A stretch of 64,000 nucleotides of DNA from Dinoroseobacter sp049801095 (GTDB taxonomy: Bacteria > Pseudomonadota > Alphaproteobacteria > Rhodobacterales > Rhodobacteraceae): assembly GCF_049801095.1 (NCBI RefSeq), contig NZ_JBNAGH010000005.1, positions 220,040 through 284,039 of the forward strand, in the 5' to 3' direction. A program made the position numbers and the translations under genes. Below the pieces are notes generated by a model, which saw nothing but the letters and a program-made list of their open reading frames with translations, had not been told where the DNA came from and did no database searches. Within the stretch, counting starts at the first letter, position 1. Each line of letters starts with the position of its first letter. Below are positions 25,319 through 33,743 of this stretch, piece by piece.

Positions 25319-26016
25319 GCGGGACGCTTTATGGAATTGGCCTCGGCCCCGGGGATCCGGAGCTGATGACGCTGAAGGCCGATCGGTTGATCCGGGGCGC
25401 GCGTGTGGTGGCCTATCCGGCGTTGGTCGCGGGAGAGAGCTTCGCGCGCGGGATCGCGGCGAGCGCGATCCCGGAGGACGCGCGCGAGATCCGGATCGAG
25501 GTCCCGATGACCCCCGAGCGGGCCCCGGCGCAGGCGGCCTATGATCGCGCCTCTGTCGAGATCGCCGAGGCGCTCTCGTCCGGGGAGGATGTGGTCTGTC
25601 TCTGCGAAGGGGATCCGTTTTTCTATGGCTCCTTCATGTATCTCCATGCCCGGTTGTCGGAGGAGTTCCCGGTGGAAGTTGTGCCCGGAGTTACCTCCAT
25701 GACCGCTTGCGCGGCGCTGGCAGCCCGACCTCTGGTGGCGCGGAATGAGCGGCTCACGGTCTTGCCGGGGCCCTTGCCCGAGGCCGAGTTGACGGCGCGT
25801 CTGGCGGAGTGTGAGACGGCGGTGATCATGAAGGTCGGCCGACATCTGGGGAAGATCCGGCAGGTGCTGGAGGCGGTCGGGCTGGCGGAGAACGCGGTCT
25901 ATCTGGAGCGCGCGACCCTGCCCGCCGAGAAGGCCCTGCCGCTGGCCGAGGCGCCGGATCCCGCCCCCTATTTTTCGATGATTCTGGTGACGAAAGGAGC
26001 CGATCCATGGCTGTGA
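25315..26016 (+). CDS. cobI: precorrin-2 C20-methyltransferase CobI
   Basis: 233 residues from the ATG at 25315, overlapping the cobL stop by 4 bases; an in-frame ATG 18 bases earlier would lie inside cobL and is less likely. Family marks: GTLYGIGLGPGDPELMTLKA, VVCLCEGDPFFYGSFMYL, VEVVPGVTSMTACAA and the ending YFSMILVTKG. It methylates C20 of precorrin-2, or of its cobalt form, using SAM. It ends 10 bases inside the next gene. Confidence 0.95.
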   Translation: MSGTLYGIGLGPGDPELMTLKADRLIRGARVVAYPALVAGESFARGIAASAIPEDAREIRIEVPMTPERAPAQAAYDRASVEIAEALSSGEDVVCLCEGDPFFYGSFMYLHARLSEEFPVEVVPGVTSMTACAALAARPLVARNERLTVLPGPLPEAELTARLAECETAVIMKVGRHLGKIRQVLEAVGLAENAVYLERATLPAEKALPLAEAPDPAPYFSMILVTKGADPWL

Positions 26017-27812
26017 CGCCGGTTGTTGTGGCGATTTCAGCCGCGGGTGAAGAGATGGCGCATCGGATCGCCGGCGCACAGGGCTGGGTGGTTCATGGCC
26101 GTGCCGGGCGCGTGGCCGAAGCGGATGCCCATTTTGACAATGCGCTGACCCATGTGCGCGACCTCTTTGCTGCCGGTGTGCCCGTGGTCGGGGTCTGTGC
26201 GGCGGGGATCCTGATCCGCGCGGTTGCACCCCTTTTGGCCGACAAGACCACGGAGCCACCCGTGGTGGCCGTGGCCGAGGATGGTTCGGTTGTGGTGCCG
26301 CTTTTGGGTGGGCATCGCGGGGCGAACCGGATTGCGGCGGATCTTTCCGCGCTGCTCGGGAGTGTCTCGGCAGTGACGACGGCGGGGGATGTGGCGCTGG
26401 GCGTGGCCCTGGATGCGCCGCCTGCGGGCTACCGTCTGGCCAATCCGGGCGATGCGAAACCGGTCATGGCGGGGCTCCTGTCCGGGGGCGGGGCACGTCT
26501 GGTTGGCGAGCCGCTTTTTGATCTGCCTGAGGGCGAGGGCGCCGAGATCGCGGTGACCGAGGCGCGGCTGGCGGGCGGGCCGGCGCGCCTAGTCTACCAT
26601 CCGCAACGCTTTGCGCTCGGCGTTGGCTGCGCGCGCGACGCGGCCCCCGAAGTGCTGCGCACGCAGGTCTTCGAGATGCTGGCAGAGGCTGGGATTGCGC
26701 CCGGGGCAGTGGCTTCGGTGAACACGCTGGATCTCAAGGCAGATGAGCCGGCCATGCATGCGCTGGCAGCAGAGCTGGACGTGCCCTTGCGGGTCTTCAC
26801 AGCGGCGGAGCTGGAGGCCGAAGCGCCGCGTCTCGCCAATCCGTCCGAGGTGGTCTTTGCTGAGGTTGGGTGTCACGGGGTGGCCGAAGGGGCCGCGCTG
26901 GCCGCCGCCGGGGGTGAGGCCGTGCTGGTAGAGACCAAGCGCAAGACCGCGACCACGACCTGTGCCCTGGCGCGTGCGCCGGAGCCGATCACCGAGTTGC
27001 GGGGCCGGGCGCGGGGGCGGGTCTCGGTCGTCGGGATTGGGCCGGGCCAATCGGCCTGGCGCACGCCGGAAGTGAGCCGGCTCGTGGCCGAGGCCGAGGA
27101 GCTTGTGGGCTATGGCCTCTATATCGATCTGCTGGGGCCGCTCGCGGCGGGCAAGACGCGGTCGGATTTCCCCCTGGGTGGGGAAGAGGATCGCTGCCGC
27201 TACGCGCTGGAGCGCGCGGGCGAGGGGCGCAATGTGGCACTGGTCTGCTCGGGGGATGCGGGGATCTATGCCATGGGTGCGCTGGTCTTTGAGCTCTTGG
27301 ATCGGGGGCCGGAGGCGCAGGGTGTCTCTGATGCGGCGCGGCGGGTTGAGGTCGTCTGCTCGCCGGGGGTGAGCGCATTGCAAGCTGCGGCAGCCCGGGC
27401 GGGCGCGCCTTTGGGCCATGATTTCTGTGCGATTTCGCTGTCGGACTTACTGACTCCGCGGGCGGATATCTTGCGGCGCTTGCAGGCGGCGGCGGAGGGC
27501 GATTTCGTGATTGCGTTCTACAACCCGGTGTCGAAGACGCGGCGGACCTTGCTGGCCGAGGCGCGCGAGATCCTGTTGCGGCATCGCCCGGCGGATACGC
27601 CTGTTCTGCTCGCGAGTTCGCTGGGTCGACCCGAGGAGGAGATCCGCTACCGGCGGCTCGATGCGCTGGAGGTGGATGAGGTGGATATGCTGACGGTTGT
27701 GCTTGTGGGCTCGTCGAACTCGCAGCTGGCCCAGCTCGGCGCCGGGCCGCGCATGTACACGCCACGCGGCTATGCGCGCAAGATCGACGGGGATCTCTCG
27801 AATGTGGGGTGA
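26007..27812 (+). CDS. cobJ: fusion: CbiG/CobE-type protein + precorrin-3B C17-methyltransferase CobJ
   Basis: 601 residues. Residues 1 to about 325 are CbiG-like: GVCAAGILIRAVAPLLADK and PLLGGHRGANRIA (N-terminal CbiG domain), then FALGVGCARDAAPEVL, ASVNTLDLKADEPAM and VFAEVGCHGVAEGAA (the CbiG_C/CobE domain). From about residue 332 (GRVSVVGIGPGQSAWRTPE) it is a full CobJ with LVCSGDAGIYAMG, DFCAISLSDLLTP and FVIAFYNPVSKTR. CobJ methylates C17 and contracts the ring; CbiG opens the lactone in the cobalt-early route. A fusion would join successive steps. Confidence 0.93.
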   Translation: MAVTPVVVAISAAGEEMAHRIAGAQGWVVHGRAGRVAEADAHFDNALTHVRDLFAAGVPVVGVCAAGILIRAVAPLLADKTTEPPVVAVAEDGSVVVPLLGGHRGANRIAADLSALLGSVSAVTTAGDVALGVALDAPPAGYRLANPGDAKPVMAGLLSGGGARLVGEPLFDLPEGEGAEIAVTEARLAGGPARLVYHPQRFALGVGCARDAAPEVLRTQVFEMLAEAGIAPGAVASVNTLDLKADEPAMHALAAELDVPLRVFTAAELEAEAPRLANPSEVVFAEVGCHGVAEGAALAAAGGEAVLVETKRKTATTTCALARAPEPITELRGRARGRVSVVGIGPGQSAWRTPEVSRLVAEAEELVGYGLYIDLLGPLAAGKTRSDFPLGGEEDRCRYALERAGEGRNVALVCSGDAGIYAMGALVFELLDRGPEAQGVSDAARRVEVVCSPGVSALQAAAARAGAPLGHDFCAISLSDLLTPRADILRRLQAAAEGDFVIAFYNPVSKTRRTLLAEAREILLRHRPADTPVLLASSLGRPEEEIRYRRLDALEVDEVDMLTVVLVGSSNSQLAQLGAGPRMYTPRGYARKIDGDLSNVG

Positions 27813-28057
27813 TCCAATTGAGCAGGCTGCGCCTGCACGCGATTTTTTGTCCGCCTGTGGCGACGGGGGGCGCGTGACTTTGGGGGCTGCGGCGGCTGCG
27901 GGCGGTGGGAGGTCTGCGGAGAGGCCGTTTGCGGGCAGGTCTGCCGCAAACAGGCCAGCTCGAGTTTGTGTCCGGTCCGTCGCGCGTCAAGGCCAAGCGG
28001 GCTTTGCCCGGCGCTGCGCGCGCCTTGACCCACGCCTGACCTCAAGGAGAGGCTGAC
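27813..28057 (+). other. structured 245-base gap between cobJ and cobM
   Basis: In an operon where neighbours otherwise overlap, this gap has no credible gene. It contains two inverted repeats: GGCCGTTTGCGGGCA with TGCCGCAAACAGGCC (about 27921-27954, one bulge per arm) and GTCAAGGC with GCCTTGAC (about 27987-28030) enclosing GGGCTTTGCCC. Neither is followed by a T run. A good ribosome site (AAGGAGAGG) precedes cobM. Confidence 0.45.
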
Positions 28058-28840
28058 ATGACAGTGTATTTCATTGGCGCGGGGCCGGGGGATCCGGAGC
28101 TTTTGACGCTGAAGGCGCAGCGGGTGATCGGGGCGTGTCCGGTTTGCCTTTATGCGGGCTCGCTTGTACCGGCGGAGGTTGTGGCCTGTGCGCCCGAGGG
28201 GGCGCGGGTCTTGGATACGGCCCCGATGACGCTGGAAGACACCCATGCGGAGATCGTCGCGGCCCATGGGCGCGGCGAGGATGTGGCCCGGGTGCATTCC
28301 GGGGATCCCTCGCTTTACGGGGCGATTGCGGAGCAGATCCGGCGCCTGCGCGCCGATGGCATTCCCTATGAGATCATCCCGGGGGTTCCGGCCTATGCGG
28401 CGGCGGCGGCGGCCCTGGGACAGGAGCTGACCATTCCGGAGATTGCGCAATCCATCGTGCTGACCCGGGTGTCGATGAAGTCGACCTCCATGCCCGAGCA
28501 CGAGACGCTGGAGAACTTCGCGCGCACCCGGGCCACCCTGGCCATTCATCTGGGCGTGCGGAACCTGCGCGAGATCGAGCGGGTGCTGTCGCCCTATTAT
28601 GGGGCCGAGTGTCCGGTGGTCGTGGCCTACCGGGTAGGCTGGCCGGACCAGATGTTCCTGCGCGGTACGCTCAGCGATATTCACGCCAAGGTCCGGGCCG
28701 AGAAGATCACGCGCACGGCGCTGATTCTCGTGGGGCCTGCCCTGGGCGAGGTCGGGGATTTCAAGGACAGCGCCCTCTACGACCCCGAAATGCCCCATGT
28801 CCTGCGCCCCCATGCGCGCAAATCGGCAACAGCTGGCTGA
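28058..28840 (+). CDS. cobM: precorrin-4 C11-methyltransferase CobM
   Basis: 260 residues. YFIGAGPGDPELLTLKAQR at the start, VARVHSGDPSLYGAIAEQI around residue 78, IIPGVPAYAAAAA and TLAIHLGVRNL are the marks of CobM/CbiF. It adds the C11 methyl group, between the CobJ and CobL/CobF steps. Ribosome site AAGGAGAGG lies 7 bases before the ATG. Last gene of the B12 operon; cobK, cobF, cobA, cobG, cobB and cobQ are not in the window. Confidence 0.96.
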   Translation: MTVYFIGAGPGDPELLTLKAQRVIGACPVCLYAGSLVPAEVVACAPEGARVLDTAPMTLEDTHAEIVAAHGRGEDVARVHSGDPSLYGAIAEQIRRLRADGIPYEIIPGVPAYAAAAAALGQELTIPEIAQSIVLTRVSMKSTSMPEHETLENFARTRATLAIHLGVRNLREIERVLSPYYGAECPVVVAYRVGWPDQMFLRGTLSDIHAKVRAEKITRTALILVGPALGEVGDFKDSALYDPEMPHVLRPHARKSATAG

Positions 28841-28925
28841 GCCGCGGCCGGGGCCGACGGGCTTAACTTGATCTTCGTGCAGGGCAGCGCATCTTGTCTC
28901 CTGAGGGATACGAAAGGCTGCCGCC

Positions 28926-29279
28926 ATGTCGAGTTATCTGCCCAAGGAGGTCCGGGAGGGTCTGGACCAAGCGCGCGAACGCGCCGCCCGCAAGTCGAAG
29001 ACGCGGCTGCGTGTTCATGTGGGGCCCGAGGCCTATTCCATCCGCAAGTTTGGGGCCGAGGCCTTTACACTCAAGGCCGAAGGCGCGCCGCATCTGCGCG
29101 GGCTCGTCGATATCTTCCGCGGCTCCGAGCATCTTTATCAGGCGCTGATCGTGACCGCGGCCCAGGATGGGCCGGAGATGCGCTATGAGTTCAAGCGCAT
29201 GACCAAAGCGCGGGATCAGGTCCCGCTGGATTACGCGCGGGACCGCACTGCGCCCGCCGCGCTGATCACCAAGCAATAG
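28926..29279 (+). CDS. conserved hypothetical protein
   Basis: 117 residues: a charged, helical N-terminus (LPKEVREGLDQARERAARKSK), then a strand-rich middle (RLRVHVGPEAYSIRKFGAEAFTL) and LYQALIVTAAQDGPEMRYEFKRMT. No signal peptide or membrane segment. I recall similar proteins in Rhodobacterales but no function. It begins 85 bases after cobM on the same strand and converges on the aminotransferase gene 3 bases away. Confidence 0.72.
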   Translation: MSSYLPKEVREGLDQARERAARKSKTRLRVHVGPEAYSIRKFGAEAFTLKAEGAPHLRGLVDIFRGSEHLYQALIVTAAQDGPEMRYEFKRMTKARDQVPLDYARDRTAPAALITKQ

Positions 29280-29282
29280 GCC

Positions 29283-30455
29283 TTACTGCAGGTCCTTGAA
29301 CGCATCCGCGAGGCGGGAAACCGCCTCGTCGATCCGCGCGCGGTTGGTGCCGATATTGAACCGCAGGAAGCTTTCTCCGCCTTGGCCCAGCGTATGGCCC
29401 GGGGTGGTGGCGATTTTGGCGTCCCCATAGACCCGGGCGCTGAAAGCGTCGCGCTCCATCCCGGTGCCTGCGAAATCCACCCAGGCCAGATAGGTGCCCT
29501 GCATGGGCATCGCGCGCAGGCCCGGAATCGCGTCCACGCCTTCGGAGAAGACCCGAGCATTTTCCTCAAGATAGGCGCGGAGCGCATCGGTCCAGGCCGC
29601 CCCCTCGGGGGTATAGGCCGCCCGGGTCAGGGCCACGCCCATGAGGTTGGGTTGCATGTCGAGCGCGTTGACGAACTTGAAGAACCGCGCGCGCAGATCC
29701 GGGTCTGGCACCGTGATGCAGCCCGTACGCCCGCCCGCGATGTTGAAGGTCTTGGACGCCGAGGTCGCCATTACGAGCCGGTCGGTGATCTCGGGCGCGG
29801 CTACGGCCATGGGGATATGGGTGTGGCCGGAAAAGGTCAGATCCGCATGGATCTCGTCGGAGATCAGCAGCAGGTCGTGGCGCTGACAGAAGGCGGCGAG
29901 CCCGTTCAGCTCCGCCTGGGTCCAGACCCGACCCGCCGGGTTATGGGGCGAGCAGGCGATGATCATCTTCTCACGCCCGGACATCATCCCGTCATAGGCG
30001 TCAAAATCCATCCGATAGATCCCGTCCTCGATCACCAGAGGCAGCTCGCGCACCACGCGGCCCGTCTTGCGGATCTTGGCAGCGAACTCGTGATAGACCG
30101 GCGAGAAGATCGCGACCTCATCGCCCGGCTCGGTCAAGGCGTTCAGCGTGATCGCGATCCCGTTGCCGAGCCCATAGGTGGTGAACATCCAGTCCCGCTC
30201 GACCGTCCAGCCATGGCGGTCCTGCATCCAGCCGATGATCGCGTCCTGATAGCTCTCAAGTCCGCAGAAATACCCGTAATCCGCCCGCTCCAAGAGGCCC
30301 TTCATGGCGTCCTGCAGGAAGGGGCCAGGCGCGAAATCCATATCCGCGATCCACATGGCAAGCCCGTCCTCGGCAGGGACGCCAAAGGCGCGCTCCATCA
30401 GGTCCCATTTGGAGCAGTCCGTGCCGCGCCGGTCGATCTGGGTGTCAAAGGTCAT
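29283..30455 (-). CDS. MalY/PatB-family PLP aminotransferase (probable cystathionine beta-lyase)
   Basis: 390 residues, the usual MalY/PatB length. Marks: WIADMDFAPGPF near residue 35, FTTYGLGNGIAITLNALTEPGD, CSPHNPAGRVW near residue 169, ISDEIHADL near 199, and the PLP lysine in ATSASKTFNIAG near 234. Family members cleave C-S bonds of cystathionine or related cysteine conjugates. Its start faces the def gene divergently 111 bases away. Confidence 0.9.
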   Translation of the reverse strand: MTFDTQIDRRGTDCSKWDLMERAFGVPAEDGLAMWIADMDFAPGPFLQDAMKGLLERADYGYFCGLESYQDAIIGWMQDRHGWTVERDWMFTTYGLGNGIAITLNALTEPGDEVAIFSPVYHEFAAKIRKTGRVVRELPLVIEDGIYRMDFDAYDGMMSGREKMIIACSPHNPAGRVWTQAELNGLAAFCQRHDLLLISDEIHADLTFSGHTHIPMAVAAPEITDRLVMATSASKTFNIAGGRTGCITVPDPDLRARFFKFVNALDMQPNLMGVALTRAAYTPEGAAWTDALRAYLEENARVFSEGVDAIPGLRAMPMQGTYLAWVDFAGTGMERDAFSARVYGDAKIATTPGHTLGQGGESFLRFNIGTNRARIDEAVSRLADAFKDLQ

Positions 30456-30566
30456 GAAGGTCTCCGTGAGTACCGGGCGAAGCTAGCGGGATCCGGCGCA
30501 GGCGCAAGCCCTGCGGGGGCGGGACGCCATGTTGCGCTGATCCTAAGGGTCCATTACATCAGCGTT

Positions 30567-31091
30567 ATGACCATTCGCCCGATCCTGATCCACCCCGACC
30601 CGCGTCTGAAGAAAACCGTCGATCCGGTGGCCGAGATCACCGACGAGATCCGTGCTCTGGCCGAGGATATGTTGGTGACCATGTATGACGCGCCGGGCAT
30701 CGGGCTGGCCGGGCCGCAGGTTGCTGCCATGACCCGGATCATCACCATGGATTGCGCGCCCAAGGATGGGGATCCGGACCCGATGGTCCTGATCAATCCC
30801 GAGATCACCTGGTCCTCGGAGGAGATGAACACCTACGAAGAGGGGTGCCTCTCGATCCCCGAGATGTACGCGGATGTTGAGCGTCCCGCCGAGGTGGAGG
30901 TCCGCTGGACCACCCTTGATGGCGGTGAGGCGAGCGCCAAGATGGACGGGCTTTATGCCACGTGTGTGCAGCACGAGATCGACCATCTCGATGGCAAGCT
31001 CTTCATCGACTACCTCAAGCCCCTGAAGCGGCAGCTCATCACCCGCAAGATGGTCAAGCTCAAGCGTGAGCGGGCCCGCGCGAGCAGCTGA
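30567..31091 (+). CDS. def: peptide deformylase
   Basis: 174 residues from the ATG at 30567. The three active-site motifs are present: GIGLAGPQV (residues 49-57; usual form GxGLAAPQ), EGCLSIPEMY with the metal-binding Cys, and QHEIDHLDG with two metal His and the catalytic Glu. It removes the formyl group from nascent proteins, using Fe2+ or Zn2+. It heads a def - def-like - fmt group, so deformylation and formylation genes are transcribed together. Confidence 0.95.
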   Translation: MTIRPILIHPDPRLKKTVDPVAEITDEIRALAEDMLVTMYDAPGIGLAGPQVAAMTRIITMDCAPKDGDPDPMVLINPEITWSSEEMNTYEEGCLSIPEMYADVERPAEVEVRWTTLDGGEASAKMDGLYATCVQHEIDHLDGKLFIDYLKPLKRQLITRKMVKLKRERARASS

Positions 31092-31118
31092 CGCGCCCCG
31101 GCGCGGTGAGGCACTGAA

Positions 31119-31613
31119 ATGATTCGACCTTTCATCCCCTGGCCTGACAAGCGTCTGCGCAGTGCGGCGGAGCCCGTGACCGAGATCACTGATGAGATCC
31201 GCGGGATCTGGGACGATATGATCGACACGATGGAGGCGATGCCCGGTGTTGGCCTCGCCGCGCCGCAGATCGGCGTGATGCAGGCGCTGGCTGTGGTCGA
31301 TGCCTCCGAGGATCGCGGACGTGCAGTGCGGATGGCCAATCCCGAAGTGCTGCATTCCAGTGCCAAACTGCGCAGCCATGAGGAGGCCTCACCGAACCTG
31401 CCCGGAGTGTTCGCCAAGATCGAGCGTCCGCGTGCGGTGACCGTCCGGTTTCTCGATGCGACGGGCGCGGTGAAGGAGCAGGATTTCGTCGGCCTCTGGG
31501 CCACCAGCGTGCAGCATCAGATCGACCATCTGGCGGGGAGGATGTATTTCGACCGGCTGAGCAAGACCAAGCGCGACATGCTGCTGCGCAAGGCACGAAA
31601 GCAGGGCAAATGA
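31119..31613 (+). CDS. peptide deformylase-like protein without catalytic residues
   Basis: 164 residues, clearly homologous to deformylase: GVGLAAPQIGV is intact. However, motif 2 reads SHEEASPNLPGV instead of EGCLSVP, so the metal-ligand Cys is gone, and motif 3 is QHQIDHLAG, with Gln replacing the catalytic Glu. Hydrolysis is therefore unlikely. The frame is intact with normal codon use and overlaps fmt by 4 bases, so it is a maintained gene, not a decaying one. It may bind nascent chains or ribosomes, or regulate Def; both ideas are speculative. Confidence 0.88.
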   Translation: MIRPFIPWPDKRLRSAAEPVTEITDEIRGIWDDMIDTMEAMPGVGLAAPQIGVMQALAVVDASEDRGRAVRMANPEVLHSSAKLRSHEEASPNLPGVFAKIERPRAVTVRFLDATGAVKEQDFVGLWATSVQHQIDHLAGRMYFDRLSKTKRDMLLRKARKQGK

Positions 31614-32509
31614 GACTGGTTTTCATGGGTACGCCGGTGTTTTCCGTGCCGGTTCTGGATGCTCTGGTCGCGGCTGGTCACGAGGTGGCTGCCGTTTATT
31701 GCCAGCCGCCGCGCCCGGCAGGCCGAGGCAAGAAGCCCCGCCCGAGTCCGGTGCAGGCCCGTGCCGAGGCGCTGGGCCTGCCGGTGCGCTACCCAGTGTC
31801 CTTGAAAGGGGCCGAGGCGCAGGCGGAATTTGCCGCGCTCGATGCCGAGATCGCCGTGGTCGTCGCCTATGGTTTGATCCTGCCACAAGCGGTGCTCGAT
31901 GCTCCGGAGCATGGATGCTGGAACATCCACGCCTCGCTCCTGCCCCGCTGGCGCGGGGCGGCGCCGATCCATCGGGCGATCCTCGCCGGGGACAGGGAAA
32001 CCGGGGTTTGCATCATGCAGATGGAGGCAGGTCTCGACACCGGCCCCGTGCTGCTGCGCGATGCGCTGGAGATTGGGCCTGAAGAGACGACCGGGGCTCT
32101 CCATGACCGCCTCTCCGAGATGGGCGCGCGGTTGATTGTCGAGGCTTTGGCACAGCGCACGGAACTCGCGCCCGAGACCCAGCCGGAGGCGGGCGTGACC
32201 TATGCGGCAAAGATCGACAAAGCAGAGGCGCGCGTGGATTGGAGCCGCCCGGCGGCAGAGGTCGACCGGCAGATCCGTGGGCTCTCCCCCTTCCCGGGTG
32301 CCTGGTGCGAGATCGCGGGGGAACGGGTGAAGCTTCTGGGAGCGCGGCTGGCCGCAGGCGCGGGAACACCGGGTCAGGTTTTGGGTGGCTTCACGGTGGC
32401 CTGCGGCAGCGGTGCGGTGGAGATCACCCGCGCGCAACGGGCCGGCAAGAAGGCGGCGGAGGCTGCGGTCATCCTGCGCGGGCTCAGCTTGCCCGATCAC
32501 CTCTCCTGA
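31610..32509 (+). CDS. fmt: methionyl-tRNA formyltransferase
   Basis: 299 residues. LVFMGTPVFSVPVLDALVAAGHE at the start, the substrate loop PPRPAGRGKK, and the active-site segment GCWNIHASLLPRWRGAAPIH (Asn, His) are all typical, as is ETGVCIMQMEAGLDTGPVL. It formylates initiator Met-tRNA with 10-formyl-THF. The start overlaps the def-like gene by 4 bases. Downstream lies a large inverted repeat. Confidence 0.97.
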   Translation: MRLVFMGTPVFSVPVLDALVAAGHEVAAVYCQPPRPAGRGKKPRPSPVQARAEALGLPVRYPVSLKGAEAQAEFAALDAEIAVVVAYGLILPQAVLDAPEHGCWNIHASLLPRWRGAAPIHRAILAGDRETGVCIMQMEAGLDTGPVLLRDALEIGPEETTGALHDRLSEMGARLIVEALAQRTELAPETQPEAGVTYAAKIDKAEARVDWSRPAAEVDRQIRGLSPFPGAWCEIAGERVKLLGARLAAGAGTPGQVLGGFTVACGSGAVEITRAQRAGKKAAEAAVILRGLSLPDHLS

Positions 32510-32540
32510 TCAGCAGTCTCGCTGGTTCTGAGGAACGGGA

Positions 32541-32660
32541 GCCTCCGGCGGGGATATTTGGAGACTTAAGAAGACAGGCGGGTCGCCTGGCAGATCAACC
32601 TTGGTTTGACCTCGCTTTTCCTGGGTATTTCTTAAGTCCGGAAATATCCCCGCCGGAGGC
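32541..32660. repeat. inverted pair of dispersed repeats after fmt
   Basis: The arm at 32541-32572, starting GCCTCCGGCGGGGATATTT, matches the reverse complement of 32629-32660 at all but three of 32 positions, separated by 56 bases. Transcribed from either side it would form a long hairpin. It lies between convergent fmt and rnhA and shares the GCCTCCGGCG...TATTT core with the copies near cobN and recO. Confidence 0.75.
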
Positions 32661-32683
32661 ATAGAATCTTTTTTGCTGCGACC

Positions 32684-33151
32684 TCAGCCTTTGCTTTTGC
32701 CGGGCTTGAAGGGCGCCATGCCGGCACGGGCAAGCTCATCCGCGCGCTCGTTCTCCGGGTGACCCGCATGTCCCTTGACCCATTCCCATTGCACGTCGTG
32801 GCGGGCTTGGGCGGCATCGAGGCGACGCCAGAGATCTTCGTTCTTCACCGGTTTCTTGGTTGAGGTTTTCCACCCGTTGCGCTTCCAGCCATGGATCCAG
32901 CCGGTCACGCCACCTTTTACATAGGCGCTGTCCGTCACCACGGTCAGCCGCGCGGGGCGTTCAAGTGCCTCCAGCGCGTTGATCGCGGCCAGAAGCTCCA
33001 TCCGGTTGTTCGTCGTGTGGGCCTCTCCTCCTTTGAGGGTGCGTTCCTTTACGACTTCCTCGCCGTCCCGCGCGATCAGCAACGCGCCCCAGCCGCCGGG
33101 ACCGGGGTTCCCCGAACAGGCCCCATCCGTATAGGCAAACAGATCAGCCAT
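32684..33151 (-). CDS. rnhA: ribonuclease HI
   Basis: 155 residues, standard RNase HI. Catalytic acids: Asp in FAYTDGACSGNPG (residue 9), Glu in TTNNRMELLAAI (about residue 51), Asp in TVVTDSAYVKGG (about 73) and the late Asp in HPENERADELAR. The basic WIHGWKRNGWKTSTKKPVKN handle is present. It degrades RNA in RNA-DNA hybrids. Its 5' end overlaps the methyltransferase gene by 8 bases. Confidence 0.97.
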   Translation of the reverse strand: MADLFAYTDGACSGNPGPGGWGALLIARDGEEVVKERTLKGGEAHTTNNRMELLAAINALEALERPARLTVVTDSAYVKGGVTGWIHGWKRNGWKTSTKKPVKNEDLWRRLDAAQARHDVQWEWVKGHAGHPENERADELARAGMAPFKPGKSKG

Positions 33152-33743
33152 GGGCGGGCCTCCGGGCAGTCAAAATGATGAACGGGTCCGTGCGGCCCGA
33201 GAGGCCTTCGCCCCGACCTTCGCGGGTCTTTGAGACCGTAAGGCCCATCTCAGTCAGGAGTGATCGCAAGGCATCCTCGGTGTAATAGGTGTAAAAGCGC
33301 CCCAGCGCATCACGCTCTTCCCCGTCGCCCAGCTTGAGGCCGAGATGGAACACACCACCCGGTCTCAGGGCACGGGCGATGGCCGCCAGATGGAGGGGCA
33401 TCTCGTTGCGCGGCGCGTGGAGCAAGCTGAAGTTGGCCCAGATCCCATCGAAGGCCTCCACGTCGGTCAGATCCTCGAACCGCGCGAGCCGTGCATCGAC
33501 GCCGAGCGCCTGGGCTTGGGCCACGAATTCCGGCGTCGCGTCATAGGCGATCACCCGGTGTCCCGCGGCCTTCATGAGGGAAGCCGCGCGCCCGGGGCCA
33601 CAGCCGAGATCGAGCACATCTGCCGCCTCGGGCAGGGCGTCCAGAAACGCCTGCAGGTCACCATCGGCCCCCTTGTCGGCAAACCGGGCTCGGTAGCGCT
33701 CGGCCTCGCGTCCATAGGCGGCTAAGGTTTGCGGATCGCTCAT
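33144..33743 (-). CDS. class I SAM-dependent methyltransferase
   Basis: 199 residues from the ATG at 33743. SAM motif VLDLGCGPGRAASLMKAAGH near residues 43-62, the acidic residue in VIAYDATPEFV, and IWANFSLLHAPRNEMPLHL as motif II-IV match Methyltransf_11-like enzymes. Substrate unknown. The start overlaps the DUF3429 gene by 4 bases and the end overlaps rnhA by 8, so three genes are coupled. Confidence 0.87.
   Translation of the reverse strand: MSDPQTLAAYGREAERYRARFADKGADGDLQAFLDALPEAADVLDLGCGPGRAASLMKAAGHRVIAYDATPEFVAQAQALGVDARLARFEDLTDVEAFDGIWANFSLLHAPRNEMPLHLAAIARALRPGGVFHLGLKLGDGEERDALGRFYTYYTEDALRSLLTEMGLTVSKTREGRGEGLSGRTDPFIILTARRPAHG

Noticed and set aside
27697..28056. Open frame filling the cobJ-cobM gap
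   Set aside because: It starts inside cobJ in another frame, is Arg/Ala-rich and shows no conserved pattern; base use does not follow the neighbours.
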